Notes: a model not told the origin generated them from the letters alone. 64,000 nucleotides of DNA from Sesamum alatum (GCA_034509735.1 JACGWO010000002.1:50217115-50281114); one strand, 5' to 3'. Counted from the stretch's first letter, positions 1 to 15,377 are shown. Made by a program: numbers and translations.

Positions 1-238
1 GAGTTGGGCGTGTTTCGGACCTGAACGTGTAACTTCCAATTTGAATGCAGAATGTGTTCATCTGGAGAAGAACGTTCGTGCCTCGTAACACAGTCAATTC
101 ATATTTAATTTTCTTTTATTTTTAAAAAAAATATAATGACAATATTACCCTTACAAACTAAGTCATTCGTAGGTTACATGACCATTTTCCGACGATATTT
201 TCCAACAATCATTAAAAGTTTCCGGTAGCAGCATGAGA

Positions 239-575
239 GGCAAAATTCAAATAGTCCCAGAATTTAGGATCATTTTAAACTTGATCCCCACAATTTACAA
301 AATTTTAGATTTAACCCCATATTCTATTAAAAATTGCAAAAATAGACCAAAACGTTGCCAAAAAAAACCCCTCCCACTAACAAATGTCGACCATTTTTTT
401 TTATCTATGTACACGTGATTTTCTTCTCCATTGCTAGTTTTAACGTTTCTTAGTGTTGAGACCCTTTTTGCAATTTTAACAGAATATGAGGATATATTTA
501 TAAATTCGTAAAGCATGGTGTCAATTTTGAAATAACCATAAATTGTAGGATGAGTTTAGTTTTGCAAATTTACCC
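239..575. repeat. Foldback (MITE-like) element
   Basis: The left arm, read forward, and the right arm, read on the minus strand, share a GCAAAA-type beginning and an internal block CATATTCT.TTAAAA.TGCAAAAA. The structure is a diverged palindrome with a TTTACCC right terminus, like other elements in this window. Confidence 0.45.
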
Positions 576-810
576 AGCATGAGATATCGACAATCCTTCC
601 CATCTACCTACTTGGTGAAATTCTTGGACAGACCAATAACAACCCACCGGATTCCTACACCACTATTACCACTTGCTATGGTCGAATAGCTAGAAGTTGA
701 CTTAGTACAAGTTCTAGTTTCCTGTTCCGAAGTCCCACCACAGGTCGAGGACGTCCTAGCAATAGTGCCACAAAGTCAAAGCTATGTCTTGGTGAACAAG
801 AATATAAATA

Positions 811-985
811 GGGTAAATTACATCAAACACTTCCTGAAGTACGGTCTAATTACACACTTTCTTGTCCTTTGCAAAAATTACAAGTACATCCGTTGTAGTT
901 GTAATTACTAATACATTCCTTATTCAATGACAAAACTTTACACAAACACCCTCCTCAAGAGCATGGGTTATTTGTGTAATTAGAC
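811..985. repeat. Partial GGGTAAATTACA-terminus foldback element
   Basis: Begins GGGTAAATTACATC, the same terminus as the elements at 26494, 31820 and 32647, followed by TAATTACACAC. A partial inverted copy (TGTGTAATTAGACC) is near 973. The right border is unclear. Confidence 0.35.
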
Positions 986-1280
986 CCATATAATATAAGT
1001 GTAAACTCAGGCAAAGAACAAAATGACCAATGAAGTTTTTGTCCTTTATGTCAAAATAACTTAGAAAGGATTTTTCATGTACAACGACTGTCCCCAATAA
1101 CCAAGTAAATTTCATGGCTATGAAAATTAGCAAAAGGATCAAAAGGGTTGAGTTGACATTGCGCATGAATTCAAAAGCCTAAAGATAAAACATTTAAGTC
1201 TAAATAACAATGACCTCGACTGGCATCTGCTGAAGCTAAACTGGTTGCATCTCGGTCGATCATAATCACCTTATGATTTC

Positions 1281-4200
1281 TCAGGGGTCTGCATCTTGGC
1301 CTTGGAATTGCTCAAGAATTATATTGCAGTTGTTCATTGTGCGAGCATCAAGAAGACCATGATTCCAGAGTTTTATCATAAATAATCTCCAACACCTGCC
1401 AGAGATGTAACAACACAGTTAAGTGGGACTAGTGCATGGAATTGAATAAGACGTGCAAACCAAAATGCAAGCATCAATAAAGGTACTCCAGAAGAATCAT
1501 CAAGTGATTGGACATAAGAATCGATGCTGTTTGCTTACAAGGCATATTATGGTCTGATGTAGCATATCTCATTCATGACATAGAGGCTAAAGCCCGAGCC
1601 TATTGCCAGAAATAGGGTTCGCAAAATAAGTTGCACCACAGTATTTGTTATGTAGTTACGTATTACCAAGATGTCAACAAATGTGCCTCAGCACATGAGC
1701 TCAAAAAAAGCGCTCTGTTGAGTGCAATAAACAAATTTTCTTAAGGCAGAGCCAAGAAATGGTGAGATGTTGAAGTAGTTCATTCACATCATATATGCAT
1801 TCATTTTTACGAAAATTTGGGAAGCAAGGAAGGAAATTTGTATTAGACATAATAACTAGAAGGCGATTCAGAACCCAATAAAATGGGACTAAGAAGCATC
1901 ATAAACTTTGAAGTTCCTTCAGAAGAAATGATACAGAATTATAGTGCAGTGAGACTAGCTAATGCCAATAATAACAGTCTTTAGAGGTAAATCGGGCATA
2001 GTAGAATAAGCTACCAGAGTAGTGCTGGTGTCCGAACAAGATCCTGTCCATGCAGCTTGGAAAATGCCTCGCACGCCCAAGGAATATGACCATCTGCCAA
2101 TACCCTGCCATCATGGCAGAACCAGCACTCGGATGAATTATTAATAATAACAATAATAATTAAAAAAATGAAAAAGAAATCGCCTTGTTCATGCATTTCA
2201 CATACACCCAAGTCAAATCCTACTTCCCTGGCTGTTGTGCACAGGAGTTTAATCTTGCAGAACCCTTATGTGCCACTAGTTGGCCCTTGAAAATAGTATC
2301 CAAACAGCTATCAGCCTTGGAACATTTCAAGTTGACAGGGACAGGGTGCAAGAGCCACAAAATTTGTAAAAGAAAACTATGTATATATATAAAAAGATCA
2401 AGAGCAGGAGTGCCTTAGAGCTTCTATTATGTAGATTCTTTGTCCTGGAATTAGCCACATGTATGTTCGTGACCAGTTGGTTTCCTGGTTAAGTTGTTAA
2501 ACATGCAAGCATGGACCAAACCTTGGCATGCAATTTGTTATCTTTGTAAATCTCTTTACCATTTTCTTCTTCATAAAAGAAAAACACTAAATGAATTGGA
2601 TAATACCAGTACAATACATGTCAAATCCTAGAAGAACAAACCCTCTTGTGTTTACTCCTTCCCTCTGCTGCAGAGCAACTGATACCATTTCTCTATCCAA
2701 CTTCCTTTCTTGGTCTTTTTCTTTTTTTTTTTTATAAAAATTGTTTATGGCAGCTTCTTTCACCCCCTATCTATTGTCTTCTTCCTAAGCTCATCCAGAG
2801 TCCTTAGCCTAACAGCCACTTCTCTCTGCATGGTATGCTTTTCCTCCACCATCAACTGCTGTCATCTCTCATAGACTTCTTTCAGCAAACCATGAAACAT
2901 CTCTACCTAAAGTCTGTCATCACCCCCATCTTCCACCATTTTTAGTGTCTATCTTCAGATTTGTGTTTGAAGCCATTGTGAATACACATGCGTGATGCAG
3001 TGAACTCTAGTGGCTTAGGTTGCCACCCCTGTGCCAGAGGTGCCAGAGGGACAGGCTTGACCTGCAACTTATTTGACCTAGGGCACGTCCAGGTACAAGC
3101 TTAAACCATGCAGATGCTCGGGCAACATTATTCGAAAACGTTCAAGATTTTAGTAAAAGAGTAATGAAAAGGAGTGGCATCTTAAGCTTGGCACCTGAAC
3201 TTTATAATGCATCTCGTCATCACCATCTCTTGCTCCCATCATGTACTTTCATATTATATATATATAAATACACATATATAAATATACATTAATATACGTT
3301 TATACATAATCTATTCATATGTTTCAAACTTTATAAGATTAGAAGAACAGTGAAAATCCCTATCTATGTTCATGTGACTTCATACAACCTGGCAATTTTA
3401 GCTAGCGTAAGTGCTCAGACGACCATCTATAAATAAATTCTTATCTCTAAAGGAAACGCCCATAAAAGATATTTTCAACAGTTCACTCCCTACTTTGATA
3501 GCTTTTAGAAGCAACATGACTCACAGAAATGCTGCTTCTTGGAATCATAAATAGTCATCATCATGTGGCCCTAACATGGTAAACTGGCATGACTTGTGGA
3601 ATGTGGATACACACATGAAAGTATAAAGTCTTTTAGAAATACATCATGGGTGTGTATAACATAATGGAGAAGGCCCTCAAGAAATATTGAAATACAAAAT
3701 GAAGAGATGAAAACTCCAAAAGTTGCTCACCTTTGCTTCCTAACAAAAGAATTCCACAGATGCATCAACTGCTTCTCATCCTTTGTAACATCCACAAAGT
3801 CATCAAGCATCTGCCCAACATCAGTAATTGCCACATGATAAATCTCCAAAAAACTAAGGAAAATAAATAGCCTGAAGCTATACCAAAAGATGTTTCTGAA
3901 AATTGTAACCAAATAGACAAAATCAGGAAATTAAAACCAAATAGCCCGTGTGCTGCGCTCGAATGTATTGTATTACGTTCCACTGCATAAAACTACATGC
4001 CCTCTAGTCTAACCTGCAGTAACTACGACACATGCAAGAGTAAGAAATTTGAAGATTGGAACCTAGAAAAGGATGAAAATTCTGAGAAATCCAGTTTCTG
4101 CCCAAAGTGGCTGTACAGAATATTCCTGTTTCCAAGGTCACTGAACCATTCTACCTGCTTTGGATGCACATAAGCGCACAACAGACTTCTCAAATTGATC

Positions 4201-7200
4201 AATTTACTCAAACCTTCTTTTATTGATAGAGAACATGTAGATTAACATATTGAAACTTTTCTGCTTGTTGAGAATTTTTTTCTCGGGTCTGCTTTCTGCC
4301 CTAAGAAAGATCCCGTAATGATGGGCAAGAGTAACCTAAGGGGAAACCAAAATCATTTGGACCAGTAGTAGTTCTTAAGTTTTGAACTACTGTTGATGCT
4401 GTGAAATACTTAGCCATGTATTATATAAGAATTTTCACTGAACTATGTAAACTCGGGTATAGAAAACTAAGATATATTTTGGCACCTAGGTTGAAACTTG
4501 AAAGCTATTGCCAGGTCCAGGTTTGTGTTTCTATGGTAGTGCAAGAGATCTTATCACTGATGCCAAAGTAACTCGAACGTTTAATCACTTGGACCTGTGT
4601 AACTCGGAGGGATAATGTAAAGTAGGTTTACAATCAGTTGAGACTGGAGTGTTCATCACATGTTTGATTTCTATCTGCAAGCACTCATAAGAGTACTCAT
4701 CTGCAAACAAACATCACTACAAATTGAACAAATATGCAATTCCAATAAGACGCAACTTAGGTCGCTTTTGCTTCTGAATCATAAGTCCGGACACTCCAGT
4801 CTTTCTACCTAGCCGCATCCAACAGAACCCTCAATTATATGAAAGTGAACCTTAAGAAACAGGTCATATGCACATGATACTAAGATGCAAAAAATAGAAA
4901 ACTATCGGTGTTAAGAAGAGACAGCTAACCCTTCTATCCTCAAGATCTGCAACATCGTCATCGACTTCATCCTCACTGTCCCGATCTGATAGAACTTGCT
5001 CCATGGCCATCGGCTGTAATAATTAAAAATCTTCATTTTCAGATATATCTATTAACATATATATTCTCAAATGTGCTCTTCGTAAGTATGTCAGCCTATA
5101 TTGCTATGCAAAATTTATCTCAGGATAAATATAAATTACATGGAGAATGTACATAATCCAGGCTGCAAAGTAAAAATCATTCAGAAAACAAAGACGATGC
5201 AGTTAAAACTCATCAGAAAGCAGGTATACCACAACAGTGATACCTTCAAAACATTAAAGCAGGGATGACAGTCAAAGAGAGGGGCGCAAAGAAACAGGAA
5301 AGTTGAAGCAGATACCACACAGAAACCCAATCACCCATTGGCACAGGATCAGAAATAAAGGCAAATATGGACATGCATCTACGAGGTGATCAGTAGAATA
5401 AATGAAGTTAAAGACTCACTTGAGCTCTATGTGAGTGAAAGAACTGCCGTTTCTGCAAGAGAGCACGACTGGGAGAAAAAACGGAAATTGAATATCAGTC
5501 AATTCCAACAATAAATCAAAATCATGGTCTAGAAATACAGATAAGAACTGTAAGTTACAGTGGGAATAATCAATGCCAGTCAATGTCAAACAATAAATCA
5601 TAATATGGTCTACTTATACAAATAACAAGAGTAAATTATGATGGTTGACTATCTGAACGCTTAACAACCCAGACGTTTCATCTCCTTGGAGCTGGTTCAA
5701 ACACAAGGCCAACTAATAACTGGAAAGAATTAGCTTAAAAGCTGTGAAGTCTTCACTAGATAATGCTCAACAGATTAGTCAAGCCAATGAGGACATCATC
5801 CAACCCCCAAAAGGGTCGGGCAATCATGGCAACCTTGAATTAAAATTGGCATGTGAATCATAAGGAACTTAATTCCAGTAAAGTAGCATAGCTCAATAAT
5901 TTTATCAGCAATCATGAATAAAAGGCTCTAATTTTTCTATTCCAATTCAGGGTTTTAATCTTCTATACCACTAGGTGAATCTTCAGCAAATGTCTATTTT
6001 AGCTGTGACTTTTTCTGAAAACGCATTATATTCTAGACATAAATGTACAAAACTACCTTACAAATATAAACCGCACTTGCATGCACCAAACTTGTATTTA
6101 GAAGCACTTGGTAGCATAGTATAATCGATGATGAATACAATAACGAGTTAGAGGTTCTGAAGCTTGCAAAGATAAAATTTATGAGTTCTACTCTAATTAA
6201 CAGAATCTTCTATTTAATGTATCATGAGTGGACTTACTTTCTGGGGTCAGTGCGTTCAACTGATAACTTCCTTGTCTTCGCAAACTGTAGTAATGCCGGA
6301 GATGTGAGGTTGCTACCAGGTAATGACTGAACACATTCAGGGTCTGCATATGAATGAGCTGTGGCAGATGAAACTCTGGGACTGGATGCATCACGGTCCC
6401 CACTCTCTGCTACACCTACTAAAAGTTAGATTTACTTTCTGTTTCAATCTATAGCTATATCTACCTATCTATCTACAGACACATACATATAGAAACCCAT
6501 ACACATGTAGGTTGTATTTGTGTAGTATCAAATTCTAGGTTAGTTGGCCTTCTCCACAATGGGGGGAAGCGGTGTGAGACCGACTGTCTCATGTAAAAAC
6601 TTCCAGGTTCATCTTGCAGTCCAGAAGAAATTTAAGGAATCCAACTGGCTAAAAGATGTAACCTAATAAATTAATACATTTTTTCCAAGCCAAGAAACTA
6701 GAAAAAACTGTGGGTTTTTCAAATTTTCTTTTATGGATATGCTGTTGCTCATATCACTGAACAGGTGGTCTCAGGCAACCACATACAAGGAAACTTTCAT
6801 CATTCTTGAAACAATAATAGGTCCACAACAACCTCCCAGACACATGAATACATAGCAAAAGACAAGCTTATCTCAGCTCCAAGTCAAGCTCTCAGTGCAC
6901 TACCATCTACTGTTAGACTTAAAAATTGTAGCTAAATACACAGGAAGGAAAAATAGGGGAAAGAACGGCATTGATAATCCAGAATCAAGAATCATGTATA
7001 AGTTACCATCAGTCTTTTCTCTAAGCTCATTGATTGATCCCGGCAGTTCTGAATCCAAAACAAGGGGATGCACATGCTTTGAACTTTGAACTAGGCTCTT
7101 CAATTTTCTACGCCGTGCTGCTTTTGAACTGTATTACAGTTGATTCCATAGGATTTCACATAAAAAAATCAAACCGAGCAGGGAATTTCAAAATATTTAG

Positions 7201-10200
7201 TGTATCCAAATGAAACATAGAACAAGCATACCAAAAGAAAAAAGTTTGTTGCTTAGGATCAATTCCAGCTGCAACAATCTGCATGATCATGCTGGAAAAG
7301 TTAGTCATGTTCCATGGAGCAATTAGGAAACATCATCTAACTACATCCATGTCTAATTTTATAGCATAAGTATCTATTTGTCAGAGTAGAACATTCAAGT
7401 TGGAGTAAATACCCATGGAGTTTACCTATTATAGTAACACAAAGTTGTCCACCATTTCTAGAGACTATATGTAATTCAAAGTACTGCAAATTTTGTTTGA
7501 TCAATTAAACAAAGGATTTTCATGTGTAACTAAAGGCTATGTTCATGAACTTACATACATTAGCATGTTTCATATTCATCAGTTGCATACAACCACCATG
7601 TATAAGTCATTGACAAACATAACAAATTGCATTGACAACCAAGGACCAATGACAATGAGGTGGCATCCTGACCTCAGATCTCCATGTATCAGTCTTGACA
7701 GAGACATTCACAGCTTGAAATTCTTCTGTCACCTACACAATGTAACCGGGAGTAAGAATAGTAATTCAAATACCAACGCAGTAGAATCTTTTAAAATGGA
7801 TTGAGTTCACTAACCCAAAATTCAAAGTTGAAGAGGTCATGAGAGGAGGGTAAATGATATCTCAGACCCTATTAAAGTCACAATAACTGCAGGGATTAAT
7901 TCAAAGTCCACAGACCTTTTAGCAACAGGACATAAGAACATCAAATTGGATAATACCTTAAAGCTTGCGCATTTAACCAAACAAAAAGGGCATGCAAAGT
8001 CCTCCGTCACTGTGTATAAAGATGCTAAGTCAAGCTTTTTCTAAATCTTTGCAGCAACATGTAAGGATGAAATGCAAAGCTCACAAAGAGTTACTATTCA
8101 GATGAGATGATATTAATGAGAACAGATTACAGAAATCATGTTTCTGAGAAATACACATGTAACAGAAGATAGAACAAAAGTATTACAACTTTTATGAAAC
8201 CTCAAAAATGGTAGCATTAGTGAACACTCTACCAGAACAAACACATGAAAGATATATCACAATAACAGGCATATGGTGACATAGAAGAAGTAAGCATAAC
8301 ACAAGACCCATAATATAATACAGCCGCTCAACACAGAGTATGCTGTCTACTATGCAGTCAATGCCAATTTCCTATCCTCTGGAAATTACAGCCACGCGAC
8401 CTATACTCTTGTCGTTTCAAAAAAAATAAAACTTTTGAGTTGTCAGTATAAGTCACATAGAATAGTATTTACCAAAAATCCAAGACAAATTTAGTTACTA
8501 AATTAAACGAGTCATAGAACAATTTGGACACAACTGATATATTAGACTAGAAGTTCGGAGCTTATATGGTAAATAAAAGTGATAACATATTAATAGTCAA
8601 TCTTTTACCTCCATAGCTCCACTATTTTCCAAAGGTTGCTTGAGCTTTTAATGTGTATTTAGACAGAAACTATAATGCATAACATACTACTAGTAAATCT
8701 TTTACCTCAACTACTTTTCCAGAGGGCACTTGAACCTTCAATGTGTACTTAGACAAAAACGGTAATGCATAACAGAATGACATGCATAGACCATTTCCAT
8801 TTATAGCCCCTTTGTCTGCATAGGGAGAGAATCTAGTAAGACATGGAGAAAGAGATCGGCGCGACTGGTTGATTCTGACCACACCCCAATTTAGATTAAG
8901 GCACTAATTGCTCTTGCAGCATAGAAAATCAGTAGTTTGACAAGGAATTTGCTTTGGAAACATTCTGCAAGTAACAAGTAACACGGTCTGTATAATTAAT
9001 GCCCGGAATCTGAAACATTATGAACTCCACCTTCGTCTAATCAATCCCACTTTAGGACGCAAGACGTAAAGAGTGGAAGAGTCTGACGCAGATGGGGAAC
9101 AGCAATCGTCCTTCTTTAAACTTTGGGAGGGAGGATTCATAGATTACAAGTCCAATCCATATTTCCCTAATACTAAGAAAAACGTTGGCCAAGTACTAAC
9201 TTACCCATGAAAAGGGATGCCAAGTTCTCTCATTTGGTAAGCATGACAGTCATGAGTATCATGATGAAATTTAATGTCGACGAGCAATACACGGGCATCT
9301 TTCACCCTACGGTTTTGATCATTTAGGCTCCCTTTTATTATGACCCTTTACAATATGGTATTGCATTGTGCAGTAGTGTCAGTGAAAGGATAAACGGAAA
9401 AAACAGATAAGAAAGTTTGTTTCCCCCATAAAGTAATAAAATCACAGAGATATTTTGTCTTGAGAAGCTGTTGCATTCAGAACATGATATATGTTGAAGC
9501 CCAAGGAGAGTCAAGAATGTGGTTTCGTCTTACAAGAAAAGTGTGTGCTTCCTTTTAAGCACAGTGAATATTGTTCAGATATGACAAACAAGAAGCAAGA
9601 CTATTGAACCTGAAAGTAACAGAACAAGCTTTTGGTCATTGCATCTACCAGAAACTGGTAGCCCAAATTACCTTCAGTCCTCTGCAACTTGTTATTATAG
9701 TATTTGTAGTTGAAAACAACATTTCCAGTCCTCAACCTAGACAACATCCCCAAGAAGAACAGTTAACTCCTTAAATACTATGCCACTACAAAAAGTTCTG
9801 AGCAAATCGCAAAAGTAATGAGTGAGCATATGAAACATATGTCTCAATAAGCATTGAGGTCCCTATAAATTTGGCAAGAGGTCATTGAATTCAGATAGAG
9901 TATCCTCATCAGAAGTGGATTGGCAGTAGAACGGGCAAGATGATGCAAATTAAAGATGATCATGGTGTAAACTGATTTTAACAAAATGGATTGCCATTTA
10001 TGATTGTCCCATATGTGTATATGTTTGAGAAAGAGCATGGGGAGAATGAAACTGAGAGGGTTCACCTAACAATCTGAGGCAAAGTAGATGAAGGGATGTC
10101 ATTGTATGAGAACGAGTCATACGGAGATCTCTCCCTCGTCCCAATTTCTTCTGCTGCAATGCGGACTTGCAGTTGTTGAGACATAGCCTTCAATAAAGCA

Positions 10201-13200
10201 GATAACACACGAATGTGATCAATAAAAAGCACTTCGACCGCAAAACAACCTCCAAAAGCATGAAGACAGCTTCTCTGAAAATAAAGCAAGTGTTGTTTTT
10301 CCTTCTTTTTCCCCAGAGAGGGGGGTTACCGTGGATCCAGCATGAGGACTATGAAATGAAAAACATTTGTCTTCTCCAAAACAGCTTGTCTGCAAAAAAG
10401 AGGCGAATTAAGATAAGGTGGTGAAAAGGCATAATGACTGCAACATCTACAATAGATGACCATGGATCCAGCTTGAAAAGGCAATGTCCACAACATTTAA
10501 AAAACCTGAGTATTTATTCATGCACTAACCATTTCATATGGAAAAGGCAATAGCTTTTCTTTAGGATTGGGTGGAATCCTGGGTTTGTTAAGGAGGAAGA
10601 GTTTATAAACCTAGTAACAATTTTCATTTTCTTTTCAGGGGGTAGGGGTGGGGGTTAGGTAAGGTCCTGGGGTGTTAGGAAGTAAGAGCCTTGTGTTCTC
10701 GAAACCATTAGCTGCAACATTCAGGGGCAGGTCTGCAAGGACAAAGGACGACAAGAATCCGAATCCTATATTTGCCAGGTCTATCAACAAGCTCAAGACA
10801 GCTTCCAGCACGCTCTACTGGACAGTTTACTAGAATTCAAGCCCAAAGATTAAGACTAGTGTTGAGGTTAGACTCTGACACTATATGTATTGTCTGGATT
10901 ACACTAACATTTTCTCCAATTGTGCTCCAATTGATGATTAATTTCAGCTTCTGTAGGCTTTTACACCAAGTGAATGTTATACAATACTATTGATGGTGCC
11001 GGCTGCAAAATGTAAATACAGCGCTAGATGAAAACTCCTGCACTGCCCTAATAAGATAATGTGATCAAATGCATAATCAAAAATACTACCTCTGTTCCAC
11101 AATGACGACTACTATTTGATCTAGATTGGAGTTTCAGGTGTGATGCATTCTGTATTCTTTACATTATTGTTCTTAGAAAGGGTGGTTAAAATTCAGTGGT
11201 GTCATGTCATTTTAACTTAAGAGTAGCTAGATGAGGCCATATTTTGGGACATTCGGATAATCTGAATCTCAAATTTGGGTTCAGAGGGAATAGAACTCAA
11301 CGGAACGCTCCAAAGATATTTGGAGGAAAGATTAAAATAAGGAAAAGGGAAATGAAAGAAGAAAATAACTCCTCCAAACAAAAATTAAACTGAACACTCA
11401 AGTAAAGTTCATGCTCCAGCATCACTCAACAAAACAGGCTAAAAACAAGCTCATGGAAATAGGGCTCATATGGTTTAGAGCCATGAAGCAACTGCAAAGG
11501 TCACTGAGATTGAAGCCAAATGTAACCAACCTTCTAACATGGGCTTGCAGGACGAAGACAATAATAATCGACCTCCCTCATTCCTCAGTCTCATTTATAT
11601 GGTATTCAAGCATGAATTTGCATGACTACCACCCAAACAATGGTTAAATAAAACAGATGAGGGAGGTAGAAAAAAAATATGAAGAAAAAGGGTAATATAG
11701 ATGAGAAAATGCAAAAGTTCAAGAAAAAGCAGCAGCAGACACTGGATTCAATCATGTTCAGATCCATTCTTCCACCAAGCCAATAACATAAGGGTAATTC
11801 ATGCTTAGGGTATGAAGCAACACCAAACCTAAGTACATGTAATCAAGAACTTATGTCAAATTCAATACCTTCATGAAGCAGGAATGCAAGTCGACAGTTG
11901 ACAGCATCTCAGCCCTCTCACCGCTACTCACATTCAGAGACTTCTCCCATGATAAATGAAGCAACTCCATTGGAATTTTACCCAGGAAGCAGTGGCCTCC
12001 AACATTAGCTATCATAGAAAAGGAATCATCTTAATGAAGATGTTAACAAAAAGAGAATATAAGAGATGAAAAGAGAAAGCATATTAGAGGCATTAACTAG
12101 AGCCCTATTAAACAAAATTTTAATATCAAAGAGTATTTTGTGGATCAACTTATTCATTTATTGTCTTTGCTCGGTCCAGACAGGTAGGTTCATTGAACAA
12201 TGGGTGTTCCTTAGAGCAAAGGGTATGGCACCTAGTACAAACACCAACCCCTAGCTGAAGGCCATAACGTCCATATTTATAGTGGAGTCATCTTTAGTAA
12301 AACCAAAGAAGCCAAAATTACTCCTTTTTAGTCTCCAAGTTTACCTAATCCCAGTCCAGGTGATTATAAATTTATAATGATAGAGAATGCACATTATGAC
12401 ATAACAATTTTCCTTAGAATACACCCATGCTTTATAGAAAGGAATGAGAAATAGGTATTTCCCAGTATACAGGTGCTACATTAGCTAAGTGATCTAATCT
12501 TCGTCTGTTAAAATTTTTGTTGAACCTCATGAAGGCATGCAATCAGAAAAACAAGCTTCCCTTACCAACTGGATAGCTCAAAAAACAAGAACAGTACAGT
12601 AGCCACAGGAATGGTGCTTTCATATGTGAATAATATTTGCAGTTTTTTTACAACATGTAACTTTATGAATCAGACTGAAGTTACAAGTAATATAAATTAG
12701 CCTCATGAAACAGGTTATATTTGACACAAGTTACAAAAAAAGTTCGGTTCATTGTTTTCAATCCATTCATGAAGATTCAAAAATGTTAGTTAATGAAGAG
12801 AAAACCACCACCTACTCGAAACTCAACATACAGTGGCCAGCCAACCAAATAATAACTCAATAAAGGCACAACCAATGTTAGTTTCTGCAATAGAAATATA
12901 CATGCAGAAACTAGCTGCTTCTCTGAAATTACGCAGAAATTATTCAATATGCAAGCATATGCCGCAAAACTAAAAAATTTCCTTTTCCAACTAATGCATA
13001 ACTCACCTGGAAATAATGACCCACCAACGTGTTCCTTAAACAATTCGGCTGCAAAAGGGCAGCAGCATGAAAATTAGATAAAGAACCCTTGACATAGACA
13101 CCAACTAAGCAGAAATAGAAGCAGCATACCACAGCTCACAAACAAAATCGAAAGAGAACCAGATTTGACTTCTGCTGATAGTTTGTTAATCTCAGGAAGA

Positions 13201-15377
13201 ACAAAATTTGCTTGATCTTGGTTCATCCTATCATCTCCAGTGCATTTCATCAATATACATTCTCGACTGTAACGATAAACTGCTGAATCCTGCAACAAGA
13301 TGGAATCAGAAAGAGAAACAATAGAAGAAAGGAGAAAAGTGAAATATCCAACTAGCTGAACTGAACTCATTCACTACCTCTACAACTGCCGGACTATAAA
13401 CTGGTCTTGCCAACAATATACACAAAGGAAATAGACTTTGAATTCGAGATTCATCATTTACGGTTGATGGTAGAGATATAGTCATTTGAATCCTAGGAAA
13501 TAGGATAAGATAGAAGTAAAATATGTTAGTCACGTTAATTGAAATCCGAAATATGCATGCAAGAATAATATCACACACATAAATTGTTGGTGAATCAGAT
13601 GAAAAAACTCAGGAAGTAAAGATAAATCATTGGTGGTAATTATAGATGGAGGCAAGGTGGATTGCAGCTTCCAGAAAAGATATAATAGTCCATTGTGATG
13701 CATGAATTTCATTTTTACTCTAACAACTTTAAGCACCTGGAATCTGTGGACCCAAAAGTTACAGATTTGCTCTTTCAAATATTATGAGACGACCAGACTC
13801 AACTTTTGATTAAAAAAGTAGTGCATGACGAGGAAAGTGACAAGACTAGGATCAAAGAAAACCCTAAAATGATTTTGTACTCCCATTAAAAATGCAATAT
13901 TAATCGTTTACAAAGATACGTTCCGGCAATGACATGGATAAACAACAATCAAAGAACACCAATAACCAAAAATTTGTAAGATAGTAGGAAGCCCATTTCT
14001 TATGGGATTAATGTTTCAGAATTCCTAACATATTATGGATACTGGGAATTCAAAAATGTATCTCAAATTATGGATACTGGGAATTCAAAAATGTATCTCA
14101 AAAAAGGGCAATAATGATGAACACTAATATATTTTGAGAGTTATACCTTTTCTTGTGTTTTGCTTGTATTTTGTATCGCAAACATCTCTGAAGGAAGGAT
14201 GGCTGCAGAAGAATCTGCCTTTAGTACCCAACTAGAATAAAAATCCATGACATAAACAATGATAGAATTCAATATGTTGATTCCCCACATCCATTATGCG
14301 TATAAATATACATGAAGTAACTCTGAATTGGTCCTCCAGAAATAGAATCAGATTATTCCAACATAAATTAAAAGGAAAAATTATTGAATAAATATAAGAA
14401 AACAAAGAAACAGGCGTTCAAGGGAGAAAAAGGCAACAAGAAGGTAAGAAAACTTACATTTCTAACAGCGCGGCGCTGAAGAATATTGTACAACTCAACT
14501 GGTTTGCAGTAACTTGAAAGGCTCTCCTCGGCTGCAATCTGCTCTTCTACAGATAAATGTGCACGGGGATCTTGGCGACACATATGATCTGCACCTCTAG
14601 AGTAACTGCAATTGCAAGCACAATTCCTGTTCCAAGAATTAGATAGCACTGAGATCTCAGATGACGTCTAACAATCACATTCCAACTGCAGTCACCTTAC
14701 TCAAAACTTAAGCTACCAAATTCATGAGTATGGTCATGAGTCCGTCTGCCATTTCACAAATTACACATGAGAGGAACATGATATTGCTAGTTCAGATTGG
14801 GGATTGAGGATTCCGAGATCAACAAATGACTCAATAGCTTATTCATTTCTCTCTCTGGAGTACTTATAATACTTACATTTTGTTTTATAGAGGATTCTAT
14901 GAATAACAACTCTATTTGTAGACAACTTTGCGGCCATTACCAAGTCTGAACAAGTGAATTCAGAACATAAGAATCAGTGTCATGTAATTGACCAAAATGT
15001 GCAGCAATCTTGCAATTGCCAACCTTCCACTACAAAGTCAAATTTGTACTCTGTAAGAAATCAAAACAAATATTTTAGGATATTTTATGTCTAAACTACA
15101 GGAGCTTATGGAAACAGCCAACTCTTAAATTCACTTAAATGGTGTAGGGCATGCCATAATTTCCATAACTGCTTATGTGGACTGCTTATATTTTATCATA
15201 TCCTACAATTAATCCAAGTAAGATTGGATGAAGTGAAAGTATGGACAAACAAATTTGACTCAAATTATAAAATAGCAAAGTCCCTTAATGGGCTACACAG
15301 CGTGAGAATGCTTGAGTGTCAGTCAGCTGAGTAGAGACTTACGCAGTTTCACGAGCCACAAGAGGTATGCCTGGCAT
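1281..15377 (-). CDS. EMF2: Polycomb group protein EMF2-like (Su(z)12 homologue, VEF domain)
   Basis: Core subunit of Polycomb repressive complex 2, which places H3K27me3 in the nucleus and holds back flowering programmes. Twenty-one coding exons join in frame to 624 aa (Arabidopsis EMF2 is about 630): 15343-15377, 14458-14605, 14147-14202, 13378-13492, 13130-13289, 13007-13048, 11869-12008, 10330-10389, 10066-10187, 9672-9736, 7957-8009, 7815-7868, 7673-7732, 7232-7278, 7007-7128, 6238-6415, 5420-5468, 4930-5013, 3731-3810, 2015-2104, 1281-1395. The start MPGIPLVARETA is family-typical. A C2H2 finger lies at residues 321-342 (CPFCLVKC, then H337 and H342), an acidic stretch near 515-527, and the VEF box from about 503 to the end (ADGHIPWACEAF, MIKLWNHGLLDARTMNNC). 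VRN2 and FIS2 are shorter relatives; the long N-terminal half fits EMF2 better. Exon 8 is the least conserved, but its splice sites and phase fit. Confidence 0.95.

Larger units (their letters stand above)
1..1280. other. Region downstream of the EMF2-like gene; foldback elements
   Basis: No coding exon seen. It holds the presumed 3' UTR of the EMF2-like gene next to 1281 and two foldback elements listed separately (239-575 and from 811). The stretch 590-800 is not recognised; its short ORFs show no family motif. Confidence 0.5.

Noticed and set aside
9181..9300. Open stretch reading YQMRELGIPFHG on the minus strand as an EMF2 exon
   Set aside because: It does not match any part of the family, and exons 10 and 11 join in frame without it.
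10062..10289. Extending EMF2-like exon 9 upstream to the acceptor near 10275
   Set aside because: The extra residues do not resemble the family. The short exon at 10330-10389 plus an acceptor at 10188-10189 give a family-like sequence (GEDKCFSFHSPH, then AMSQQLQV).
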